From Phymorhynchus buccinoides (taxonomy: Eukaryota > Mollusca > Gastropoda > Neogastropoda > Raphitomidae): a stretch of 64,000 bases of DNA. Numbering within the stretch: position 1 is the stretch's first letter; each line of letters begins with the position of its first letter. The notes below the pieces were generated by a model. It was not told where the DNA came from. It searched no databases and saw only the letters and a list, made by a program, of their open reading frames with translations. Positions 53,282 through 64,000 of this stretch are shown here, piece by piece. The DNA lies in the NCBI GenBank assembly GCA_017654935.2, contig CM065698.1, forward strand, positions 62,001 through 126,000. The letters run 5' to 3'. A program made the position numbers and the translations under genes.

Positions 53282-54342
53282 CATCTACAACGGCAACATC
53301 ATCAGTGTTGATTCTAGGACTCCTAGATTGGAAAAAGGGAGCCCCTGGGCTCCCCTAGCTAACAAAAAAGGGGGCATATTAACTAAATTGTATGTGCACG
53401 CTAAAACGTTTAAAAATGTTAGTATTGCTTTTCTTTTAAAATGTATGAAACTAGTTCAACCATACAAACTTACTTGGCCTTGCAAACTTTCTAGCTGCAT
53501 ATAGATTATAAATGAGAGAGTTGACTTGGAAGTTGGGGGGGGGGGAGAGAAAGAGACTAGAATGAGTATGAGGTGGGACAAGGACCAAAAAATAGACATG
53601 AAAAAAGGATCTTAAAAAGTGAGACAGTAACTTTAAACTAATAGACACAATGACAATGAGACAAAAGTGAGTGAGAGAGGGAGGACAGAAGGGGGGTGTA
53701 GAACTTTTAAACAGAGAGAACCTTGTAGTTATCAAGGGTCTGTGTCGTGATTGTGAGAGAGAGAGAGGGAGAGATGAGAGAGATAGGGAGATAGAGCATG
53801 AGACTGTGAGTGCAGAGTGCTCAGAGCTGAAGGTCTCAGAGAGAGCGCATTGTGCTCAGGCTGAAGTTCTAACTTCACTACTGCCGCGTTCAAATGCCGA
53901 ACTCAATATTCTTCGAGTTCGAGTTGTGACTTTCGCCGATTCAGTGATCGCGTCAAAGCTCTCATCGTGGATGTTATCGCCCTCGCCCTCTTCCTTGAAG
54001 CACAACCAAGCCTTTGGAAAAACTGTTTTTTTGCGTCTTTCCAGTTCGTTGGGCAAGGCAGTTTCAAGAAGTTCCAATCCGGTTCTGGTTGACAGTAATC
54101 ATTACTGAGTAATGACACATCTGTTGGCATCGCGAGTTCTGTTTCACTTCCTGACCCATTGAGTGTATTCTTAGTGAGGAGGGGGGGGAGGGGGGGGTAC
54201 ACAGGACAATATACTTGGTTGATAGGCCACGAAACCACGAAATAAAACAAATTTGCTTTGTTTTCTTTGCTCACTACGCCTTAGAGGCCCTACAACAGAA
54301 CGAGAATCGCTGGCTGTAGCATTGAACTCGATAGTGTGCCCC
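53282..54342. other. Sequence present only in the right contig, no gene seen
   Basis: Contains a palindromic GAGCCCCTGGGCTCCCC, an A/G-rich stretch (53530-53840) with GAGAGAGA runs, and a G run near 54180. Short open frames occur on both strands, but no caspase p10 end or other known domain is recognisable. In gene orientation this should lie downstream of E9. Confidence 0.5.
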
Positions 54343-54624
54343 AAAACAAAAATGGCGGACTGAAAATATGTGCTCATGAGTGAAAATTTGTGTGATTGGA
54401 CAAAGCCAGAGTCATCGGCCAATCAGAAACGAGGAGAGAAAGGATGCTTGGTTTCACTCAGTATTGAGAAGGATATATACACAGCAGCCGCGACTACGCA
54501 CTCGCACTAAGTAAAAGTGCGTTCGTTTTTATTTTTGTGCGTGAGTCGGGCCGCACTGTTCGCGATTTTATGCGTCCTAGGGGGAAAAAATGCGGGAATC
54601 CCGCAAGACCGCGCTCTAGAATCA

Positions 54625-54965
54625 ACACTGCATCATCATCAGTAGCAACACAGTAACTGCCGTTTCATATACAACAGCAACACCATCGGCAACACAACTG
54701 CGGTTTCATCTACAATGGCAACATCATCATCAGTGGCAACACAGTAACTGCCGTTTCATATACAACAGCAACACCATCGGCAACACAACTGCGGTTTCAT
54801 CTACAACGGCATCATCATTGGAAACACAGTAGCTGCCGTTTCATATACAACGGCAACACCATCGGCAACACAACTACGGTTCTACAACGGCAACATCATC
54901 ATCGGTAAAGCAATAACTGCAGTTTCATCTACAACGGCAACATCATCATCAGTAACACAATAACT
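54625..54965 (-). repeat. Degenerate GTTGCCGTTGTAGATGAAAC array (inverted partner)
   Basis: Mirror of 52085-52430 with the same unit order as far as I can read. Confidence 0.85.
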
Positions 54966-55079
54966 GCACTTTCAAAAAGGGTTTTTTCAATAATCTTCAA
55001 TGATTTGTACACAAGTCCACAGAATTTCATGACAATCTATTCTGAACTGTTTTTTCAGTTAATTTTGACCAGCTGTGAA

Positions 55080-55480
55080 TAAAGAGAGCGAAGCTGGCAA
55101 TGTTTTCACTGCTGTCTGTGGCTATGTGTGTATGGATGGATGGATGGATGGATGGATGGATGGATGGATGTTGTTACAAATACAAGGGCGCTTGAACGGA
55201 GGGACCTAGGACGCTCAAATTTTGCATGCGGATAGGTACTAAGAATATCTAGGCCAAGTTAAAAAATGAAGGTCATAGGTCAAGGTCACTGCAGCCAAAT
55301 ATGCTGCAGAGCACTTGGCATGATAACGTTTGAACGCAGGGACCTAGGACACTCAAATTTTTGCCTGCGGATAGGTACTAAGGATATCTACACAAAGTTC
55401 GAAAATCAAGGTCAGGTCAAAGGCCAAGGTCACTGGAACCGAAAACGCTGCTGCGCAGTTGGTGCTCTAGCATCTTAACG
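55080..55480 (-). repeat. TGACCTTTGACCT-type block and CATC run (inverted partner)
   Basis: Mirror of 51591-51960. The GGATGGATGG run is at 55131-55169. Here TCAAAGGCCAAGGTCA replaces TCAAAGGTCAAGGTCA, so the DR1-like match is broken by one base in this version. Confidence 0.55.
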
Positions 55481-55855
55481 CTCTAGTTTTAGGAAAGTAG
55501 ATGATCGGTTCTAGTTCTCTTGAAAAATGTCTTAGCAGAGGAGGCTACAATTAGTACAAAGAGCAGAAAGCACATGGCGCTAGAAGAGTTCCTCTTACAT
55601 TCGTTACGTCTTCTTCTTTTCTTCTTCCTCGATCGCTCACACAGTTTCCTGTCAATCATGAGCGCAGATGCGTCATGCTGTCGTTATGCGCCTAACTAAG
55701 AAATAGTTAGGCCCAAAAATTCCATCTTTGGCTGAAGAAAAATCTTTGTAAGAATTTCTTGAAAAAAAAGGGCAGGAGAATGGACCAGTAAGGCAGAAAG
55801 ATAGTAGATGACGGTAAGCAAAAAGGTAAAAGGCAGAGTCAAAGAGATTGACAAC

Positions 55856-56358
55856 ACAGTACATACCACACCATGCAACACATCACAAAACAATGCAACA
55901 CAGTACATACCACACCATGCAACACAGTACATACCACACCATGCAACACATCACAACACAATGCAACACAGTACATACCACACCATGCAACACATCACAA
56001 CACAATGCAACACAGTACATACCACACCATGCAACACATCACAACACAATGCAACACAGTACATACCACACCATGCAACACATCACAACACAATGCAACA
56101 CAGTACATACCACACCATGCAACACATCACAACACAATGCAACACAGTACATACCACACCATGCAACACAGTACATACCACACCATGCAACACATCACAA
56201 CACAATGCAACACAGTACATACCACACCATGCAACACATCACAACACCATGCAACACAGTACATACCACACCATGCAACACATCACAAAACAATGCAACA
56301 CAGTACATACCACACCATGCAACACAGTACATACCACAACATGCAACACAGTACATAC
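55856..56358 (-). repeat. 24-bp array at the E9 donor (inverted partner)
   Basis: Mirror of 50722-51212, ending at donor complement GTACATAC next to exon E9. Copy order differs slightly. Confidence 0.94.
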
Positions 56359-56468
56359 CATATTCATCAATTTGTTGATTTCATATTTGTGGGCGTAGTT
56401 GGAGAAAATGTAGGCTATGGCTTGAGCGAACCAAGTGCCCCACTCTGTGTTCCTCCATGACACAAACC
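56359..56468 (-). CDS. Caspase p10 exon E9 (right-contig version)
   Basis: The same 110-nt exon as 50612-50721 on the - strand, with the same acceptor and donor and identical coding (GFVSWRNTEWGTWFAQAI). No next p10 exon is found on its downstream side (towards 53210), even though this contig extends about 1.1 kb further than the middle contig. Confidence 0.92.
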
Positions 56469-57475
56469 CTGCAGTCACACCAAACCATCGTCAGCATAAT
56501 TAACACAATCACACCAAACCATCGTCAGCATAATTAACACAATCACACCAAACCATCATCAGCATAATTAACACAATCACACCAAACCATCGTCAGCATA
56601 ATTAACACAATCACACCAAACCATCATCAGTATAATTAACACAATCACACCAAACCATCATCAGCATAATTAACACAATCACACCAAACCATCGTCAGCA
56701 TAATTAACACAATCACACCAAACCATCGTCAGTATAATTAACACAATCACACCAAACCATCATCAGCATAATTAACACAATCACACCAAACCATCGTCAG
56801 TATAATTAACACAATCACACCAAACCATCATCAGTATAATTAACACAATCACACCAAACCATCATCAGCATAATTAACACAATCACACCAAACCATCGTC
56901 AGCATAATTAACACAATCACACCAAACCATCATCAGTATAATTAACACAATCACACCAAACCATCATCAGCATAATTAACACAATCACACCAAACCATCG
57001 TCAGCATAATTAACACAATCACACCAAACCATCATCAGTATAATTAACACAATCACACCAAACCATCATCAGTATAATTAACACAATCACACCAAACCAT
57101 CGTCAGTATAATTAACACAATCACACCAAACCATCGTCAGCATAATTAACACCACTCTGTGTTCCTCCACGATACAAACCCTGCAATCAATCAGACCAAA
57201 CCATCATCAATATAATTAACACTCTGTGTTCTTCCACGATATAAACCCTGCAATCAATCATGCCCAGCGATCATCGTCAGTACAATTAACACAATCAGAC
57301 CAAACGATCATCGTCAGTATAATTAACACAATCAGACCAAGCGATCATCGTCAGTATAATTAACACAATCAGACCAAACGATCATTGTCAGTATAATTAA
57401 CACAATCACACCAAACGATCATCGTCAGTATAATTAACACAATCACACCAAGCGATCATCGTCAGTATAAATACA
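56469..57475 (-). repeat. 34-bp array with two decoy E9 acceptors (inverted partner)
   Basis: Mirror of 49546-50611. The decoy exon heads are near 57151-57180 and 57220-57248, each followed by the array's TTAATT complement. ACGATGG/ATGATGG variants occur in a different order from the + arm. Confidence 0.9.
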
Positions 57476-57534
57476 CAGAGAAAAAACACTCAGTACAAAC
57501 CTCCACCAAGGCACATGTAAGTGAAGGCCTGAAT

Positions 57535-57990
57535 TAACCACATAACTGTTTCCAAGCATTATTACACCACATAACTGTTTCCAACCCTATCATTCTCCAA
57601 GCACTACCATACCACATAACTGTTTCCAAGCACTACCATACCACATAACTGTTTCCAAGCACTACCATACCACATAACTGTTTCCAAGCACTACCATACC
57701 ACATAACTGTTTCCAAGCACTACCATACCACATAACTGTTTCCAAGCACTACCATACCACATAACTGTTTCCAAGCACTACCATACCACATAACTGTTTC
57801 CAAGCACTACCATACCACATAACTGTTTCCAAGCACTACCATACCACATAACTGTTTCCAAGCACTACCATACCACATAACTGTTTCCAAGCACTACCAT
57901 ACCACATAACTGTTTCCAAGCACTACCATACCACATAACTGTTTCCAAGCACTACCATACCACATAACTGTTTCCAACCCTATCATTCTC
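57535..57990 (-). repeat. 29-bp minisatellite (inverted partner)
   Basis: Mirror of 49076-49545, bounded by the same TTGG..CATTCTCC edge blocks. Confidence 0.94.
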
Positions 57991-57994
57991 CAAG

Positions 57995-58530
57995 CACTAC
58001 CATACCACATAAAGTAGCAGACCACATAGACAGACATAAAGTAGCAGACCACACAGACAGACATAGACAGACACATAGACAGACATAAAGTAACAGACCA
58101 CATAGACAGACATAAAGTAGCAGACCACATAGACAGACATAAAGTAGCAGACCACATAGACAGACATAAAGTAGCAGACAGACCACACATAGACAGACAT
58201 AAAGTAGCAGACAGACCACATAGACAGACATAAAGTAACAGACCACACAGACAGACATAAAGTAGCAGACCACATAGACAGACATAAAGTAGCAGACCAC
58301 ATAGACAGACATAAAGTAGCAGACCACATAGACAGACATAAAGTAGCAGACCACACAGACAGACATAAAGTAGCAGACCACACAGACAGACATAAAGTAA
58401 CAGACCACACAGACAGACATAAAGTAACAGACCACACAGACAGACATAAAGTAACAGACCACATAGACAGACATAAAGTAACAGACCACATAGACAGACA
58501 TAAAGTAACAGACCACACAGACAGACACAA
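57995..58530 (-). repeat. 27-bp TTTATGTCTGT array (inverted partner)
   Basis: Mirror of 48650-49075 but longer (about 535 against 425 bp) and with different shortened units, a clear copy-number difference between arms. Confidence 0.93.
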
Positions 58531-58677
58531 ACAAAGGGAAATATGACACTTCCCAAGCTTGGCAAGACAATTACACCAAAACCTCCAAACCGAAAAATTC
58601 ATATGAAAAAAAAAAATTCTTAACCATGTGTGTGTGTGTGTGTGTGTGACGGGCACTTTTTACATCAAAACTTCCCA

Positions 58678-59150
58678 AGTTTTGCTTTGGAAACTTGCAA
58701 TGGACGTTGTGCTTTAGAAACTTGCAATGGACGTTGTGCTTTGGAAACTTGCAATGGATGTTTTGCTTTGGAAACTTGTAATGTACGTTGTGCTTTGGAA
58801 GCTTGCAATGGACATTTTGCTTTGGAAACTTGCAATGGACGTTGTGCTTTGGAAACTTGCAATGGACGTTGTGCTTTGGAAACTTGCAATGGACGTTGTG
58901 CTTTGGAAACTTGCAATGGATGTTTTGCTTGGGAAACTTGCAATGTACGTTGTGCTTTGGAAGCTTGCAATGGACGTTTTGCTTTGGAAACTTGCAATGG
59001 ACGTTGTGCTTTGGAAACTTGCAATGGACGTTTTGCTTTGGAAACTTGGAATGGACGTTTTGCTTTGGAAACTTGCAATGGACGTTGTGCTTTGGAAACT
59101 TGCAATGGACGTTTTGCTTTGGAAACTTGCAATGGACGTTGTGCTCCAGA
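58678..59150 (-). repeat. 27-bp CATTGCAAGTTTCC array (inverted partner)
   Basis: Mirror of 48028-48498 with identical unit order. A TG run lies at 58628-58648. Confidence 0.95.
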
Positions 59151-59246
59151 CGCTCATCCAGGAAATCATGCCCAGTTTTATTCCACAATCATCTCCCACA
59201 ACTGGCAGTCACAGTTCAGGGCACTCACAAAAACCGGAAATTGGGT

Positions 59247-59785
59247 CTACACCGGAAAATAAAGCACTGCTACATTCAAACACGAATTCCTACACCAGAA
59301 ATAGAGCACTGCTACATTCAAACACAAATTCATACACCAGAAATAGAGCACTGCTACATTCAAACACGAATTCCTACACCAGAAATAGAGCACTGCTACA
59401 TTCAAACACGAATTCATACACTGGAAATAGAGCACTGCTACATTCAAACACGAATTCATACACTGGAAATAGAGCACTGCTACATTCAAACACGAATTCC
59501 TACACCAGAAATAGAGCACTGCTACATTCAAACACGAATTCCTACACTGGAAATAGAGCACTGCTACATTCAAACACGAATTCCTACACCAGAAATAAAG
59601 CACTGCTACATACAAACACGAATTCCTACACCAGAAATAGAGCACTGCTACATTCAAACACGAATTCATACACCAGAAATAGAGCACTGCTACATTCAAA
59701 CACGAATTCATACACCAGAAATAGAGCACTGCTGCATTCAGTGAAACCCGAGTTCGAGCTAAAACGCCCCCTTTTCTGCACGGAC
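59247..59785 (-). repeat. 42-bp minisatellite (inverted partner)
   Basis: Mirror of 47385-47925, with the same number of units but a different order of CTGG/CCAG and ATG/AGG variants. Confidence 0.94.
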
Positions 59786-60019
59786 CTGAGACGGTTGCCA
59801 TGGCCACAAAGATGTCGGAGCGGGGCGAGGCGGGGTCTTCGCCCACAGCGTCAGCGGTGTCCACGTCTTTTGTGGCCAGCCCGGCTAGCTTCTGGGCCAA
59901 GGCCTCAAAGCTGAAATCATCGTTGGCGCCCTTTGATGGAGGTTGGTTGGCAGCAGGGGTGGCATCCCCCTTGCCCCCCTCCCCTCCCCCCACCACGTGA
60001 GTGGCTTTGTCTTTGAGCT
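59786..60019 (-). CDS. Caspase exon E8 (right-contig version)
   Basis: The same 234-nt p20/p10 linker exon as 47151-47384, on the - strand, with acceptor TTTTCACAG and donor GTCCGT. Coding is the same as far as I can read, including SDIFVAMATVS at the p10 start. Its upstream duplicate acceptor is also present (60020-60190). Confidence 0.9.
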
Positions 60020-60217
60020 CTGTGAAAACGAATGAGAGAAAGCACAGTTAGACTCTTAGAGTAGAAGATCATTGTGCCCCCCTCCCCTCCCGTCCCCCCC
60101 CCCTCCCCTCCTGTCCCCATCCCCCACCCCCACCCCACGTGAGTGGCTTTGTCTTTGAGCTCTGTGAAAACGGGTGAGAGAAAGGATAGTTAGAGTAGAA
60201 GATCATTCTGTAGAAGA
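60020..60217 (-). repeat. Duplicated E8 acceptor and head with G-rich tract (inverted partner)
   Basis: Mirror of 46949-47150. The C-rich run (60077-60135) here is arranged differently from the + arm's G-rich run. Confidence 0.85.
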
Positions 60218-63200
60218 TCATTGTACAGTACACATAGCACAGACAGTACACATAGTACAGACAGTACACATAGTACAGACAGTACACATAGTACAGACAG
60301 TACACATAGCACAGACAGTACACATAGCACAGACAGTACACATAGTACAGACAGTACACATAGTACACATAGTACAGAAAGTACACATAGTACAGACAGT
60401 ACACATAGTACAGACAGTACACACAGTACACACAGTACAGACAGTACACACAGTACAGAAAGTACACATAGTACAGAAAGTACACATAGTACAGAAAGTA
60501 CACATAGTACAGACAGTACACATAGTACAGACAGTACACATAGTACACACAGTACAGACAGTACACATAGTACAGACAGTACACATAGTACAGACAGTAC
60601 ACATAGCACAGACAGTACACATAGTACAGACAGTACACATAGTACAGAAAGTACACATAGTACAGACAGTACACATAGTACACATAGTACAGACAGTACA
60701 CATAGCACAGACAGTACACATAGCACAGACAGTACACATAGTACAGACAGTACACATAGTACAGACAGTACACATAGTACAGAAAGTACACATAGTACAG
60801 ACAGTACACATAGTACAGACAGTACACATAGTACAGACAGTACACATAGTACAGACAGTACACATAGTACAGAAAGTACACATAGTACAGACAGTACACA
60901 TAGTACAGACAGTACACATAGTACAGACAGTACACATAGTACAGACAGTACACATAGTACAGACAGTACACATAGTACAGAAAGTACACATAGTACAGAC
61001 AGTACACATAGTACAGACAGTACACATAGTACAGAAAGTACACATAGTACAGAAAGTACACATAGCACAGACAGTACACATAGTACAGACAGTACACATA
61101 GTACAGACAGTACACAAAGTACAGAAAGTACACATAGTACAGACAATACACATAGTACAGACAGAAAGTACACATAGTACAGACAGTACACAAAGTACAG
61201 ACAGTACACATAGTACAGAAAGTACACATAGTACAGACAGTACACAAAGTACAGAAAGTACACATAGTACAGACAATACACATAGTACAGACAGAAAGTA
61301 CACATAGTACAGACAGTACACATAGTACAGAAAGTACACATAGTACAGACAGTACACATAGTACAGAAAGTACACATAGTACAGAAAGTACACATAGTAC
61401 AGACAGTACACAGTACACATAGTACAGACAGTACACATAGTACACATAGTACAGACAGTACACATAGTACAGACAGTACACATAGTACAGAAAGTACACA
61501 TAGTACAGACAGTACACATAGTACAGAAAGTACACATAGTACAGAAAGTACACATAGTACAGAAAGTACACATAGTACAGAAAGTACACATAGTACAGAA
61601 AGTACACATAGTACAGAAAGTACACATAGTACAGAAAGTACACATAGTACAGACAGTACACATAGTACAGACAGTACACATAGTACAGAAAGTACACATA
61701 GTACAGATAGTACACATAGTACAGACAGTACACATAGTACACATAGTACAGACAGTACACATAGTACACATAGTACAGACAGTACACATCGTACAGAAAG
61801 TACACATAGTACAGACAGTACACAAAGTACAGACAGTACACATAGTACAGAAAGTACACATAGTACAGACAGTACACATAGTACAGAAAGTACACATAGT
61901 ACAGAAAGTACACATAGTACAGACAGTACACATCGTACAGAAAGTACACATAGTACAGACAGTACACATAGCACAGACAGTACACATAGTACAGACAGTA
62001 CACATAGTACAGAAAGTACACATAGTACAGACAGTACACAAAGTACAGAAAGTACACATAGTACAGACAATACACATAGTACAGACAGAAAGTACACATA
62101 GTACAGACAGTACACATAGTACAGAAAGTACACAAAGTACACATAGTACAGAAAGTACACATAGTACAGAAAGTACACATAGTACAGACAGTACACATAG
62201 TACAGACAGTACACATAGCACAGACAGTACACATAGTACAGAAAGTACACATAGTACAGAAAGTACACATAGCACAGACAGTACACACAGTACAGAAAGT
62301 ACACATAGTACAGACAGTACACATAGTACAGAAAGTACACATAGTACAGACAGTACACATAGTACAGACAGTACACATAGCACAGACAGTACACATAGTA
62401 CAGACAGTACACATAGTACAGAAAGTACACATAGCACAGACAGTACACACAGTACAGAAAGTACACATAGTACAGACAGTACACATAGTACAGAAAGTAC
62501 ACATAGTACAGAAAGTACACATAGCACAGACAGTACACACAGTACAGAAAGTACACATAGTACAGACAGTACACATAGTACAGACAGTACACATAGTACA
62601 GACAGTACACATAGCACAGACAGTACACACAGTACAGAAAGTACACATAGCACAGACAGTACAGAAAGTACACATAGTACAGAAAGTACACATAGTACAG
62701 ACAGTACACATAGTACAGAAAGTACACATAGTACAGAAAGTACACATAGTACAGAAAGTACACATAGTACAGACAGTACACATAGTACAGACAGTACAGA
62801 AAGTACACATAGTACAGAAAGTACACATAGTACAGACAGTACACATAGTACAGAAAGTACACATAGCACAGACAGTACAGAAAGTACACATAGTACAGAC
62901 AGTACACATAGTACAGACAGTACACATAGTACAGACAGTACAGAAAGTACACATAGTACAGACAGTACAGAAAGTACACATAGTACAGACAGTACACATA
63001 GTACAGACAGTACACATAGTACAGACAGTACACATAGTACAGACAGTACACATAGTACAGACAGTACACATAGTACAGAAAGTACACATAGTACAGACAG
63101 TACACATAGTACAGACAGTACACATAGTACAGAAAGTACACATAGCACAGACAGTACACATAGTACAGACAGTACACACAGTACACATAGCACAGACAGT

Positions 63201-64000
63201 ACACATAGTACAGAAAGTACAGAAAGTACACATAGTACAGACAGTACACATAGTACACATAGTACAGTACACATAGTACAGAAAGTACACATAGTACAGA
63301 AAGTACACATAGTACAGACAGTACACATAGTACAGACAGTACACATAGTACAGACAGTACACATAGTACAGACAGTACACATAGTACAGACAGTACACAC
63401 AGTACAGAAAGTACACATAGCACAGACAGTACAGAAAGTACACATAGTACAGACAGTACACATAGTACAGACAGTACACATAGTACAGACAGTACACATA
63501 GTACAGACAGTACACATAGTACAGAAAGTACACATAGTACAGAAAGTACACAAAGTACAGAAAGTACACATAGTACAGAAAGTACACATAGTACACATAG
63601 TACAGACAGTACAGAAAGTACACATAGTACAGACAGTACACATAGTACAGACAGTACACATAGTACAGACAGTACAGAAAGTACACATAGTACAGACAGT
63701 ACAGAAAGTACACATAGTACACAGTACACATAGTACAGACAGTACACATAGTACAGAAAGTACACATAGCACAGACAGTACAGAAAGTACACATAGTACA
63801 GACAGTACACATAGTACAGACAGTACACATAGTACACATAGTACAGACAGTACACATAGTACAGACAGTACACATAGTACAGACAGTACACATAGCACAG
63901 ACAGTACACATAGTACAGAAAGTACACATAGCACAGACAGTACACATAGTACAGACAGTACACATAGTACAGACAGTACACATAGTACAGAAAGTACACA
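60218..64000 (-). repeat. 9/18-bp TGTACTATG array (inverted partner)
   Basis: At least 3.8 kb of the 9-bp period array, running off the end of the window. Variant order differs strongly from 41830-46948 beyond the first few units, so the two versions have been rearranged by repeat turnover. Confidence 0.97.

Larger units (their letters stand above)
54343..64000 (-). repeat. Right contig: inverted version of about 41800-52709
   Basis: Reverse complement of the middle contig's right part: the same exons E9 and E8, the same 24-, 34-, 29-, 27-, 27- and 42-bp arrays and the 9/18-bp array, in mirrored order. The 27-bp array at 58680-59150 is identical in translated order to that at 48028-48498. 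Other arrays differ in copy number and variant order. An alternative haplotype in reversed orientation, or a real palindrome, would both give this. Confidence 0.85.

Noticed and set aside
53671..54108. 145-codon frame in the right-contig unique part, considered as the missing p10 end
   Set aside because: Wrong strand for the caspase there, composition from GA repeats, no p10 motif; the - strand frames also lack one.

Overview
The window is a piece of an animal nuclear genome, most likely a marine lophotrochozoan such as a mollusc. The evidence is spliced exons of a CARD-containing caspase, a CR1/L2-type LINE, MITE-like elements and very heavy minisatellite content. The species cannot be proved from sequence alone. 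Two runs of exactly 500 N (11922-12421 and 52710-53209) split the window into three contigs.

The only convincing host gene is one CARD caspase (caspase-2/Dronc-like initiator) on the + strand of the middle contig. I reconstruct these exons: a CARD exon present twice (E2a 13392-13461, E2b 13518-13587), E3 16644-16730 (CARD), a decayed alternative E4' 17932-17985, E4 24315-24483 (end of CARD plus linker), E5 29700-29812 (linker), E6 38380-38568 (p20 start), E7 39948-40161 (catalytic His and Cys), E8 47151-47384 (p20/p10 linker) and E9 50612-50721 (p10 start). Intron phases agree at every junction, giving about 395 visible codons. The first CARD exon and the last p10 exon(s) are not in the window.

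The introns are almost entirely tandem arrays with units of about 5 to 93 bp (about 113 bp for the E6 array). Most begin at, or contain copies of, the adjoining splice site. Examples are about 59 copies of the E4 acceptor plus exon head, about 24 copies of the E7 donor, several partial copies of E5 and E6, and decoy acceptors before E7, E8 and E9. Most decoys would lead to an early stop.

The left contig (1-11921) is a second version of 27326-39372 and carries its own E5 and E6. The right contig (54343-64000) is a reverse-complement version of about 41800-52709 and carries E8 and E9 on the - strand. Uncollapsed alternative haplotypes scaffolded beside the primary contig are the simplest explanation; real duplication is the alternative. 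Other content: a 5'-truncated, inactivated LINE in both versions of the duplicated block, a CAGGGTTCA-ended MITE, a TACCGTATT-ended MITE, a frameshifted multicopy-type gene with PIN/FEN-like and Cys-rich parts (25367-26990) inside the intron, and a tRNA-like SINE head.
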